NCBI GenBank assembly: GCA_022570795.1
Contig: JAKUDP010000001.1
Location: 2,604,001 to 2,668,000, forward strand
Length of the DNA: 64,000 bases
Source of the DNA: Sphaerulina vaccinii
Taxonomy: Eukaryota > Ascomycota > Dothideomycetes > Mycosphaerellales > Mycosphaerellaceae
Direction: 5' to 3'
In this document: positions 43,253 to 51,416 of the stretch, in pieces
Numbering within the stretch: position 1 is the first letter of the stretch
Layout of the letters: every line of letters starts with the position of its first letter
The notes under the pieces: generated by a model
Database searches by the model: none
The model's input: only the letters and a program-made list of their open reading frames with translations
What the model was told of the DNA's origin: nothing
Made by a program: the position numbers and the translations under genes

Positions 43253-43401
43253 AACAGTCGTCCGTGGTGTAGCGGGAAAATCAGTAAGTCGTTGGCGTAG
43301 CTGATGCTTGAGACAAAATGAGCTGACGAATTCATCGAAGTCTCCTAGCTTCAAGGTTGTCATTGTCTGAGTTGACCAACATAGGCAGAGCGACTGTTTT
43401 T
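43253..43401 (+). ncRNA. Array RNA unit 12
   Basis: Closing stem AACAGTCG/CGACTGTT: eight Watson-Crick pairs, a compensatory partner to the AACAATCG/CGATTGTT of unit 13. CATGTAC at 43226-43232 (-27). A-box-like GTGGTGTAGCGGG. Hairpin CGTTGGC-GTA-GCTGATG. Insert hairpin GAAG-(8)-CTTC (43337-43352). T-run of five at 43397-43401. Confidence 0.72.
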
Positions 43402-43497
43402 GCACTCTTTGTCGTATTTCATTTTGCATCACTTCTTGCTCTCACGACTAATCTGCAAGATCAAGCAGTCATATAGCGACACACTTCTCCTCTCTTC

Positions 43498-43646
43498 AAC
43501 AATCGTCCGTAGTCTAGTGGTAGATCAGTAAGTCATTGGCATAGCTAACGCTGGACAAGAACATGAAGCAGTGAAGCAGGTACCACACCCTGTGGTCCGC
43601 GCTTTGGAACAGGAGTTCGATACCGCTACTCGGTAGCGATTGTTTT
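43498..43646 (+). ncRNA. Array RNA unit 13
   Basis: Closing stem AACAATCG/CGATTGTT, eight Watson-Crick pairs. CATATAG at 43470-43476 (-28). A-box-like GTAGTCTAGTGGTAGATC. Hairpin CATTGGC-ATA-GCTAACG. Insert hairpin ACCACA-CCC-TGTGGT (43582-43596). This unit also has a B-box-like GAGTTCGATACC near 43613-43624. TTTT at 43643-43646. Confidence 0.75.
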
Positions 43647-43727
43647 GCCTCTTCGACGCTCTTTTGTCTTTCTCCTCTTGTTCACGATCTGGTAACCTTG
43701 ATAAGCATATGCAGATCGTCTATCCTC

Positions 43728-43875
43728 AATAGTCGTCCGTGGTGCAGCGGTAGATCGATAAGTCGTTAGCAGAGCTGATGCTCGAGCAAAGGGGATCGAG
43801 ATGTCCTTATGCTTGAGGTCAGACGACCTACTGTCTGAAGATGTACCTGGCCCTCAATTGCAGGGTGATTGTTTT
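43728..43875 (+). ncRNA. Array RNA unit 14
   Basis: Closing stem AATAGTCGT/GTGATTGTT, all nine positions pair including wobbles. CATATGC at 43706-43712 (-22). A-box-like GTGGTGCAGCGGTAG. Hairpin CGTTAGC-AGA-GCTGATG. Insert hairpin AGGTC-AGAC-GACCT (43816-43829). TTTT at 43872-43875; further T-runs near 43906 and 43919. Confidence 0.7.
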
Positions 43876-43976
43876 GTCTCTCTACACTCTTCGCCATCGT
43901 CACTACTTTTGTCTCCCTCTTTTGCTACGCTCAGCAAGAAGTAAGCTTCAAGTATCATTTTTCTCTGCTCCTCTTC

Positions 43977-44125
43977 AACAATCGTCCGTGGTCTAGCGGC
44001 AAACCAGTAGGTCTTTGGCAAAGCTGATGCCTGAAGGCAGGTCGAATACTTCCAGTGACTACAAGTCTGATGACTGAAGACTTGACGTTCGCAATCTCCC
44101 GCAGCTATCCGCTTGCGATTCTTTT
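43977..44125 (+). ncRNA. Array RNA unit 15
   Basis: Closing stem AACAATCGT/GCGATTCTT, one mismatch. AGTATC at 43951-43956 (-26), after GAAGTAAGCTTCA. A-box-like GTGGTCTAGCGGC. Hairpin altered (GTCTTTGGCAAAGCTGATGCC). Insert hairpin CAAGTCT-(9)-AGACTTG (44062-44084). TTTT at 44122-44125. Confidence 0.7.
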
Positions 44126-44228
44126 GCCCCCTCGACAATTTGGATTCCGCCACTCTTTTGCCTCCTTTCTTATCACAGACGATCGGCCTGAAGTAAGCTT
44201 CATATGTCAGGTTCATCTGCCTCTCACC

Positions 44229-44379
44229 AACAGTCGACCGTGGTCTAGTAGTAACTACATAAGTCGTTGGCGTATGCTGATGCTCTAACATGTGGCTAGT
44301 CAAAGAAGCCTCTGACGCTTACAGGAGTGTATTTCTTCTCTAGTACTCTGCCAGGTACAAGTCAGGATTCGATCGTTTT
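44229..44379 (+). ncRNA. Array RNA unit 16
   Basis: Closing stem AACAGTCGA/TCGATCGTT: the ninth position is A-T here, where other units have T-A or T-G. CATATGTC at 44201-44208 (-28). A-box-like GTGGTCTAGTAGTAAC. The hairpin carries an inserted base (CGTATGCTGATGC), shared with units 17 and 20. Insert hairpin AAGC-(7)-GCTT (44306-44320). TTTT at 44376-44379. Confidence 0.7.
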
Positions 44380-44475
44380 GTCCCGCTGACACTTTTTGCT
44401 CCTCTATATGCTCCTCCTGTTAGAGATAGCGAGCCTGGAGTAAGCTTCATATATCAGTCTAATGTGCTACTTTGC

Positions 44476-44629
44476 AACAGTCGTCCTTGGCCCAGTGGTA
44501 GCTCGATAAGTCGTTGGTGTATGCTGATGCTTGCATACGAATGTTCGACTCAGGAAGCGTTCAACGCTCACAGAAGCGTATATCATTCCTGTAGTTCTGC
44601 CGGCTACAAGCAATGATTCGATTGTTTTT
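44476..44629 (+). ncRNA. Array RNA unit 17
   Basis: Closing stem AACAGTCG/CGATTGTT. CATATATC at 44448-44455 (-28). A-box-like TTGGCCCAGTGGTAGC. Hairpin variant GTTGGTGTATGCTGATGC. Insert hairpin AGCG-TTCAA-CGCT (44556-44568). T-run of five at 44625-44629. Confidence 0.7.
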
Positions 44630-44724
44630 GCTTCCTCCTTGCTCTTTTAGTCGGCTCTATCATTATCCTCTTCTTTTGTAGGACACGGCTGCCGTTCATG
44701 TAGCAGTACCATCCACCCCTTCTC

Positions 44725-44786
44725 ACCAGTCATCCTCGGTCTAGTAGGACTCGAGCTTCGCCATTCGTCCGTGAAGCTCGAAGTCC
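44725..44786 (+). ncRNA. Array unit 18, truncated, joined to a long hairpin
   Basis: Only the 5' part of a unit is present (ACCAGTCATCC then TCGGTCTAGTAGGAC). The conserved hairpin, insert and T-run are missing. Instead there is an inverted repeat, GGACTCGAGCTTC (44747-44759) against GAAGCTCGAAGTCC (44773-44786), pairing over 13 positions with one bulged A and a 13-nt loop. It may be a deletion product or a separate hairpin. Confidence 0.5.
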
Positions 44787-44828
44787 ACCCCACCGACCAT
44801 AATGTATGATTCCAAAATGCTGCTTACT

Positions 44829-44976
44829 AACAGCAGTTGCATGGCCTAGTGGCTCAGTCAGTAAGTCGTTGATATCTATCGATGCTTGAATAAGTAAGAA
44901 TCCGTTGTTGATGCCGTAGAATGTCTTCGGAGTCACGGCAGCTTGGTTAGCACTGGGAGGACGGAGCTGTTGTTTT
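44829..44976 (+). ncRNA. Array RNA unit 19
   Basis: Closing stem AACAGC/GCTGTT: the inner pairs have changed on both sides compared with AACAAT/ATTGTT. AATGTATGAT at 44801-44810 (about -28). A-box-like ATGGCCTAGTGGCTCAG. Hairpin CGTTGATATCTATCGATG. Insert hairpin TGCCGT-...-ACGGCA (44912-44940), six pairs. TTTT at 44973-44976. Confidence 0.65.
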
Positions 44977-45053
44977 GTCTCCTTACTGCTGATCCAGTCA
45001 TGCTTCCTTCTCGTGATTTCAATTCATAGCTTCGAAGCAGGACACTCAAATAG

Positions 45054-45186
45054 TTCAGTCGTCCGCAGTCTTCGTGACTCAACTAGTAAGTCGTCGGCCT
45101 ATGCTGTTGCTTAAGCCAAGATATGTTCTTGATGCAGCAGGTCTTAGAACCTCTTGATGAGGCCCGTCGAGATGGTCGATCGTTTT
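45054..45186 (+). ncRNA. Array RNA unit 20
   Basis: A diverged edge unit. Closing stem CAGTCG/CGATCG with one mismatch. A-box-like block is lost (CGCAGTCTTCGTGACTCAAC). Hairpin variant AAGTCGTCGGCCTATGCTG. Insert hairpins AGGT-(6)-ACCT (45139-45152) or CCTC-TTGAT-GAGG (45150-45162). TTTT at 45183-45186. Confidence 0.55.
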
Positions 45187-45724
45187 GCTGCACTGGCGCT
45201 CTTGCCACTCTGCTATACCTTGTACTCGCCGATATGCTCTGTGAGTGAATAGCAGTTGTCAGCGACCGCCCGTAGTGAGCCCAGCAGTGCATAGCAGGGC
45301 TGATGAAAGTGGTCGTTGCCGGTTCTCCTTTGGACTGCATGCACCACGCCACTGGAAGCAGGCTCGAACTGCGAACTGAGACAGTAGCCGAAGACGGAGA
45401 GACTCGCATCTTGAGGCAGGCGTGAAGTCTGATGTCTCTCACAGTTGCTGCCATCCATGGATCTGTGCAGCTGAGAGTGGCCAGTGCCGAAAGTCGTCGA
45501 CCAGAGCAGACGACTTCTGCCACAGAGTCGTTACAGGGCGTGTTCGCTTCTTGTACTTTGAATCGTGAGTCGTGATTCAAATCCAGATATAGTCATCAAT
45601 CATCGTTCTTCCAAAAAAAAAACACAGCGTCGAGGAAGAGGCGGATCCGAGAGCCAGCACAAGACAGTTGCAGCAACAAAGCCAGATACAATCCAATCCA
45701 ACCACGCCAAGAAGATTAACCATC
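45187..45724. other. Intergenic region with a possible array relic
   Basis: Near 45255-45320, CGACCGCCCGTAGTGAGCC followed by AGTGCATAGCAGGGCTGATG resembles the 5' half of an array unit, but it lacks the T-run. A tract of ten or so A lies near 45615. The rest is the promoter of the GNAT gene. Confidence 0.4.
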
Positions 45725-46560
45725 ATGGCAACGACGACAGATCCCCTCGCAGAAACCCACGGCGTCCTCATCGACACAACTCCTGCCCTCGCTCCAGATA
45801 GCAGTCTCCCTCTGAATGGCAAGTTCGTAACCCTGCAAGGCCTCACTAAGGACCACATACCTTCTCTATGGCAACATCTGGACCTCCTAGCGACACCGGA
45901 GCTGGTAGACTACATCGCAGGACTGTCGCCGAGCAATGCAGAAGAGCTATGGCAAGCCCTGAAAGATCTTCGAATCGAGCGCGGCTTTACCATATATGCT
46001 GTCCTTGCAGATCCAAACAGGTTGAATCCAGGTTCCACACCCATCGGCGTGAAGAGTGAGGTGGTGGGTGTTATCGCGTATCTGAACATTAGTACCTTGA
46101 ATCGGGAGTTAGAAGTCGTACGTTATCGCAACGTCACACTGCTGTATCTTTGTTAGCTGATGACTTCTAGGGCCTCGTCCTCTTCTCCAAGCTTCTGCAA
46201 CGCACAGTTGCAGCCACAGAAGCGATGCATCTCATGATCCAGGATGCATTCGAACCTCCGTCTGGTCCAGCTTATAGACGTGTGTGTTGGAAGTGCAATA
46301 GCTTGAACAAGCCAAGTAGACGAGCAGCTGAACGTCTTGGGTTCGTGTATGAAGGGACGTTTCGTAAGCATATGATTAGTCGCGGGCGGAATCGCGATTC
46401 GGATTGGCTGAGTATCGTTGACGACGAGTGGGTGGCCGTGAAGAAGGCGTTGGAGAAGTGGATGTCTGACGAGAACTTCGATGGCGATGGTCGGCAGAGG
46501 AGAGGTCTGGACGAGATTCGAGCTGAGGTTGCCGTGAGCAACCATAAACCAAGAGAGTAA
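45725..46560 (+). CDS. GNAT-family N-acetyltransferase
   Basis: Exons 45725-46117 and 46171-46560 (53-bp intron) give 260 residues. The N-terminal part has LPLNGKFVTLQGLTKDHIPS typical of the RimJ/RimL-like (Acetyltransf_3) group. The intron interrupts the strand before the helix-starting GLVLFSKLLQRTVAATEAMH, and the C-terminal core reads RRVCWKCNSLNKPSRRAAER then LGFVYEGTFRKHMISRGRNR and DSDWLSIVDDEW, the family's hallmark end. It transfers an acetyl group from acetyl-CoA to an amine; the substrate is unknown. Fungal relatives are often next to metabolic genes, but nothing here ties it to a pathway. Confidence 0.88.
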
Positions 46561-46892
46561 GTCTTTCTCTGAGATCATGAGCCTACCGAGGCCACGACCT
46601 CGCAGACAGACTTCGTACTGAAGCAACCCGCTATTCAGAGATACTTGACTAGCGCTGATAGACGCTTCGAATTCGGCTTGATCAGACGAGTAAATGGGTT
46701 TCTGCGATTAGCTGAGTGCACGGCGCCATAGAGGCTATAGAATTAGAGAGGTGCAATTTCTGGTTTGTACACGCTCACCAGTAGTAACGAACTTCAATCT
46801 TACCCAACACCAAACGCTTCAATCTGTACCACATCTGGATCATGCCTAATTGTTCGCTTCACGCCAGTATCCTCTCAGACAGCTTTTCTTCA
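46561..46892. other. Convergent 3' ends of GNAT gene and FIS1
   Basis: 332 bp between two stop codons. No feature recognised. Confidence 0.5.
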
Positions 46893-47490
46893 TCATCTCT
46901 TTCTCTGCGCGCCTCTAAACAGCAACCCTCCAACCACACCAGCCGCAACAGCCAGTCCACCCACAATCGCAACTCCCACCAATCCCTCCTTATTAACCTT
47001 GTCCTCAATCAACTGGCTCAAACTCTGACTCTGCAAATTCCCAGGCTCGATCTCGAGTAACGAATCATTATATCTCTTCGCTTCCGCATAGTTTCCCAGT
47101 TTATAGTTTCCCAGCGCAAGGTAATAGAGACATTCTCGCCTTCGGTCGGGCGAAGCTCTGAAGATTTCTGAGAGGAGTCGCACGCCTTCTTGCTGTTCGG
47201 GTCGCGCGGAGGACTTTATGAGGCCCCAGGCATAGTTGAATTTTGTTTGGAGGGAGACGTATTCGCCTTCTTTTTCGTATTGCGATCGGAGGACTTGGAG
47301 TTCGGCGGGTTTGAGGGGGCTGTCCGATAGTCAGTATACCAATACCATACCATCTTCTACAATGAGGCGACTGTATTCATACCTCTCTGCATCTGCAGCA
47401 TCTGGGAGGAAAGTCATGTTAGCTGCTGCCTGTCGCGGTGGTATAGCAAGCTGAAGAGCTGATGTACTTACATGGCAGATGTTCCGGCAT
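46893..47490 (-). CDS. FIS1: Mitochondrial fission protein Fis1
   Basis: Three exons: 47490-47472 (19 nt), 47401-47383 (19 nt) and 47319-46893, giving 154 residues. The two mini-exons were placed because they supply the conserved start: MPEHLPYAADAESPLKPAEL. The TPR-like helical bundle has QTKFNYAWGLIKSS and RRRECLYYLALGNYKLGNYA. A tail anchor follows (GLVGVAIVGGLAVAAGVVGG, about 128-147) and a basic end (RGAQRKR) that targets the outer mitochondrial membrane. Fis1 recruits the dynamin Dnm1 through adaptors to divide mitochondria and peroxisomes. Length is right for the family. It is divergent from SPC24. Confidence 0.92.
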
Positions 47491-47757
47491 GTTCAGCGCT
47501 CGTGTGATGTGGTAGTATGACCTGTGCGAGAAGATGGAAATGTGTTGATCAAACTATCGTGTCGCCTGCCAACCAAGAACAGCTCGCGCGGCCAGTGCGA
47601 ACGTCATTCAGGGTTTCTCGCTTGTGCCCGCAACCTTAAATCGCGGTTGCGTGGTCCGACGATTTGTTTAGGAAGTGACGCGACCAACGTCAACACAAGC
47701 CATCAATTATCGCCAACAAGCATACCGAGACACCAACGCAATCGCAATACCGCAAAC
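47491..47757. promoter_or_regulatory. Divergent promoter between FIS1 and SPC24
   Basis: 267 bp separate the two start codons; both genes must be driven from here. No specific site is claimed. Confidence 0.5.
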
Positions 47758-48396
47758 ATGGTCCTATTCGATGAAGACCCCGTAGAGGTATACTCCACCT
47801 CACCACTTCGTCTCGAACCACATGCTAACAACCAGCCCTAGCTCATGGCAGAAGCCACCCACAAATTCCACATAACACCCGACAAAGACTCCCTCTCACG
47901 CGTCCACGAGTCTCTCAACCAGATCCACCAGGCTCGCGAACTACGCCTCGCAAATCAAAACTCACTACTAGCCTCTCTATCTCGAAAACTGAATAAAGTC
48001 AATTCCGCACACTCCTACGATGTTGAAAGGCACGATGCAGGACAACACGCGCAGAATATGCTCAAGATGGACACAGAGAAGTTCAGGATAGCGAAGGGAG
48101 TGAATGATGCGGAGATTGAGAGTGAGAGACTTAGCGGAGAACTGGCTGCGCTGAGACAGCAATTAGATACGCTGGACAGAGAAGGAGTGGAGGGTGGGAG
48201 AAAAGCTGATGGCGCGGAGGATGAGATAGTGCTGAAATTACAGTTCTATCGTAGTTTGGGCATTGACGCGCGGAGAGATGAGACGAGTGGAGAATTCAAG
48301 CAGGCAGTCATCCGGAATGCTGAGAGGGGAGATGTCAGTGTACTGGATGTCGATGGTGGGAGAGTTGACGCGAATTTGTTCTGGGAGGCGTTGTGA
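47758..48396 (+). CDS. SPC24: Kinetochore protein Spc24 (Ndc80 complex)
   Basis: Exon 1 (47758-47787, 30 nt) and exon 2 (47842-48396), 54-bp intron, 194 residues. The short first exon gives MVLFDEDPVE, matching the fungal Spc24 start. A central coiled coil includes SLSRVHESLNQIHQARELRL and DTEKFRIAKGVNDAEIESER, then a globular C-terminal domain with EIVLKLQFYRSLGID, AVIRNAERGDVSVLDVD and a final NLFWEAL. Spc24 pairs with Spc25 and anchors the Ndc80 complex to the inner kinetochore at mitosis. Length and order agree with the family. Confidence 0.92.
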
Positions 48397-48771
48397 AGGG
48401 TTCCATGTGGACATGAGAGGAGGAGTATGGCGTTCAATGGAGCGAAGATACCAGGTGTGTTATGAATGTTTTGAACCTGTAGCATCTGTCTCCTGTTCCG
48501 GTTCTTGACTTTTATGATTCGATGCCGGATTAGCGCTCGAAGGATCTCTGGCAAAATGCCAGACTTCTCTGATGCACAAGGAGCACTCCACTCCACCAGA
48601 TATTCCCAAGCCTGGTTTCGCGTGGAGTGACTGTTCAGATGGCAGGGACTACCGAGTTCCTGCAGCACGGTCTCCACCTTTGTGCGTTGCAAACGGCGAG
48701 CTTCGCCATTCTTCTAGACTCCCACTTCCTGCCTTTTCTTCTCTCTGAACTTCATCGCTGACTCTGCTACC
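48397..48771. other. Intergenic region
   Basis: 3' flank of SPC24 and promoter of the following gene. No feature recognised. Confidence 0.5.
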
Positions 48772-50317
48772 ATGGCGCCGCCGCGTCCCAATCTCCCTCT
48801 GCCACGCGAACTCAGAGACCGCGTCTACGACTTCTTGCTTGACGGCAAAGAAGTCAAAGCAGCCCCGTACAGAAACCGACCAGAAATACACAACTACGAT
48901 GCCAAAGTCCGTGGCCGACCCAGGAGCGATGCACATACGTACAGCTTCAACACCAACGTTTTCGGCGTCAACAAGGCAATCGCGAAGGAGGCGTCCGAGG
49001 CTTTGGAACAACCACTTCTTGCTCATCACGCACAAGTGGCCCGATTTTGTGCTACGGATGCACGGAGACAGCATACCGGTTGTCTGCGACGTCCTGCCAG
49101 CAATCGCACCGAGGACTATCTCACTTGCAATCTCACTGCACCATCCCGATGTAGAAGGCACAGACTGGCCAGTACACCATTTCATCATGCTGTGGCAGGA
49201 CTTCGATAAGTTCATGACTCTGCTACAATGGATCTCCCTCGAACTGCCAGCTTCAATCGATCTGTGGATTGACGCACCAGGAACTGGCCAGCCAGTCCGC
49301 TCCGCACTAACCATCGAATCGCACAATCATCGTGTCGTCAAGACTGAGCTCACATTTGCCTCGCTGGATACGGATCGAAACAAGAAGTTCTTCATGGACG
49401 CCTGCGCAGCTCTCAAAGGGCTTGTGATTCCCGGTCACGAAGTCAGCATCATCACAACGCCACCTGGTCGGGCCGAGCTCAAGGAAGTCAAGGATTATCT
49501 ATCCAGCACAATGGGTCGACGCAAAGCCAAAGCCAAGGTCATGCTGTGGCATGTTGTTGATACTGCCCGAGCGTTAAAGGCTTCAGCCGACGACATGCTC
49601 GCTTCTGGATACATCGAAGATGCACGATGGCGCTATGGCAGGATCCTTGGCGCCCGCTGGGCGTTTATGGAGCATCTTGATGCCATCAAGCAGGATCAAC
49701 AAGCATCAAACGCCCTGGGCGTACTGATGTCGCTGTGTCTGGACGTGGCCGTCACCGTAGCTCGTCATTATCTTCGAATGTACAACTACTATGGATTGCA
49801 GTCGATGGCTACAGCTATCGCACCACTAATGGCAGTGTTGACGAGTCTGGTCGTGCCACAGCTGTTTCCTGATGGCTACTCGGCGTTCATGCGCTACCAG
49901 CCAGCAATGTACATCTTGTGTCTAGAAAAGTTATTCAACGGCGACATGATCAGAGGCAACGCCGTTGGCGACGAGATAAGGGGACTCAACAATACTTGTT
50001 TGTGGCTGAAGAAACAGGTCGAAGCTCGTCCGACCGATGCGAGCGTGAAACAGGACTTTGACTTTTTCGATATGGTCCTCGGCAGTGACACAGTAAGTTC
50101 TCCCAACCTTGCGGCCTCGGCCTGAGATTTACTGACAATGTGTGTCTAGTTGCGGGAAAAGTATGTGCAAGACTGTGGTGGGCTGTCCCGAGATGAGGTT
50201 GTCAGGATGTTGAGTCTTTACACAGAGCCTCTTCAAGTATTGAACACGCCCACTCCGGAGATTGTGGAGAGCCAGAGACCACTTGAGCGCGACGGCTGGC
50301 TAGAGATGTCCGAGTAG
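48772..50317 (+). pseudogene. F-box-like fungal orphan with one frameshift
   Basis: The first frame (ATG 48772) codes LPLPRELRDRVYDFLLDGKE and then SFNTNVFGVNKAIAKEASEA, the start of a common fungal family that begins with an F-box-like LPRELRDRVY. Near 49000-49005 (GCTTTGG) the coding signal moves one frame on: NNHFLLITHKWPDFVLRMHG continues for about 360 residues to GT at 50093. A last exon (50150-50317) adds LREKYVQDCGGLSRDEVVRM and ends GWLEMSE. One extra base (or two lost) explains the break; no intron fits. Since the rest is open for over 1.2 kb, either the gene died recently or the assembly has an error at this site. Confidence 0.65.
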
Positions 50318-50486
50318 ACGCCGTTATGGCTCAGACTGATGACGGAAGGCTCTGGCATGACTTCCTGTCCAAGGGCAATACGGCTGAGACCATGCTAATA
50401 TCTCAGTTCTGCGTGGGTCGAGACGGAATGCAGAGACCAGATGTGTTATAAACCTCTCTCTGTCTGTAACATCACAAAGAAAAGTC

Positions 50487-51416
50487 TCACCTCGGAAACT
50501 CGACAACCTTCTCAAACAACTTCGGCATACTGAAGCTGTTGACTCCTGTAATCCCAACTTTCAACAGTCCATGATCATCCAGAATCTCCTCCTTCCTCTC
50601 CACCAACTCATCAGCATTCCAATTCGCCCACACAAACCTTCCATGCAAAAACGCCGCAGCAGGCGAAGCTAGCCAAAGAGCCATATGTGCGGACAGAGAA
50701 GGATCGTCCCAGATCGGTAGCTCCCTACCACGACCTCCACTTGTTCGTTCAACGGCAGAAGTATACACGACTCCTGGATGAAGACTGATGATACGCATGC
50801 TCGTCTCGGGTACGATGTCTGCCAAGTGACATAAGTAGTTCGAGAACCCGGCTTTGGTTGAAGGGTAACCGAGTGCGAGTCTTGGATGGGGATAGGTTTG
50901 TAGAGCTGCTGAGGAGATATCGATCAGGATTCTTGGCTTGGTTGCAGAGGGATGGTCTTGCTTCTGATTCTGAAAGTGATGCAGAATGTGTAATTTGGCG
51001 ATGACATTTGCTTGGAAGAATTTTGCGACTTCGAGAGGATCGAGTTCGTTGATATTGTCTGAGGCTGCGGCGCTGAGGACTAGGATGTCGATGAACGTTC
51101 CTGCTTCTGTGAGGTGTTGCCAGAGTTGAGAGATCTGGGGTATGTCTGCGGCATCGGAGACGATTGAGTTGAACTTGCAGTTTGTTGGGGAGGTCTGTTT
51201 GAGGCTGGTAGTGGCGGTATCGAGTTTCTGTCGCGAGCGTGAAGTTATGATGATTTCTGAGGCGTTTGCTTCGCCAAAAGCTCTGGCTGTATCAAGGCCA
51301 ACTCCTTCGGAGGCACCAATGACCAGGACTGTGTGGCCTGTTTGAGCATTGGCGGGATTATTTGGGCTTATGGTATCGTATGAGGTCCGTCTGAAGATCT
51401 TGGTGAGGTCTGTCAT
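50487..51416 (-). CDS. Short-chain dehydrogenase/reductase (SDR)
   Basis: A single exon of 309 residues. The Rossmann start is TGHTVLVIGASEGVGLDTAR (G34-x3-G38-x-G40). Further SDR marks are LVLSAAASDNINELDP in the place of NNAG, ILIDISSAAL with the catalytic Ser, and GYPSTKAGFSNYL with the Y184-x3-K188 pair. It uses NAD(P)H; the Arg after the first strand region (SRSRQK) favours NADP. The substrate cannot be inferred. It is a typical fungal Rossmann oxidoreductase of about 300 residues and has no partner genes nearby that suggest a cluster. Confidence 0.88.
   Translation of the reverse strand: MTDLTKIFRRTSYDTISPNNPANAQTGHTVLVIGASEGVGLDTARAFGEANASEIIITSRSRQKLDTATTSLKQTSPTNCKFNSIVSDAADIPQISQLWQHLTEAGTFIDILVLSAAASDNINELDPLEVAKFFQANVIAKLHILHHFQNQKQDHPSATKPRILIDISSAALQTYPHPRLALGYPSTKAGFSNYLCHLADIVPETSMRIISLHPGVVYTSAVERTSGGRGRELPIWDDPSLSAHMALWLASPAAAFLHGRFVWANWNADELVERKEEILDDHGLLKVGITGVNSFSMPKLFEKVVEFPR

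Larger units (their letters stand above)
42311..45186 (+). repeat. Structured-RNA array, cluster 2 (12 full units and one truncated)
   Basis: Units on the plus strand start at 42311, 42533, 42755, 42989, 43253, 43498, 43728, 43977, 44229, 44476, (44725 truncated), 44829 and about 45054; spacing 222-264 bp. The plan is that of cluster 1. Units 15-17 also share an upstream GAAGTAAGCTTCA block before the TATA-like box. Divergence rises at the right edge, where a relic may persist near 45255-45320. Confidence 0.8.

Noticed and set aside
36886..45186. The array as a CRISPR array
   Set aside because: This is a eukaryotic nuclear region with spliceosomal introns; conserved parts are longer than spacers, units have their own TATA boxes and T-runs, and no cas-like genes are present.
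36886..45186. The array as tandem SINE insertions
   Set aside because: Units lie in one orientation at even spacing, with no target-site duplications or A-tails seen; upstream TATA boxes are part of each repeat and the ends are closed by a stem.
36886..45186. The array as tRNA, tRNA pseudogene or 5S rRNA genes
   Set aside because: There is an A-box-like word but no T arm, no anticodon arm of standard size and a length near 150 nt; 5S rRNA motifs are absent.
36886..45186. The array as box C/D snoRNAs
   Set aside because: TGATG and CTGA words occur inside the conserved hairpin, but they are paired within a stem and are not at the ends next to a terminal stem as C and D boxes should be.
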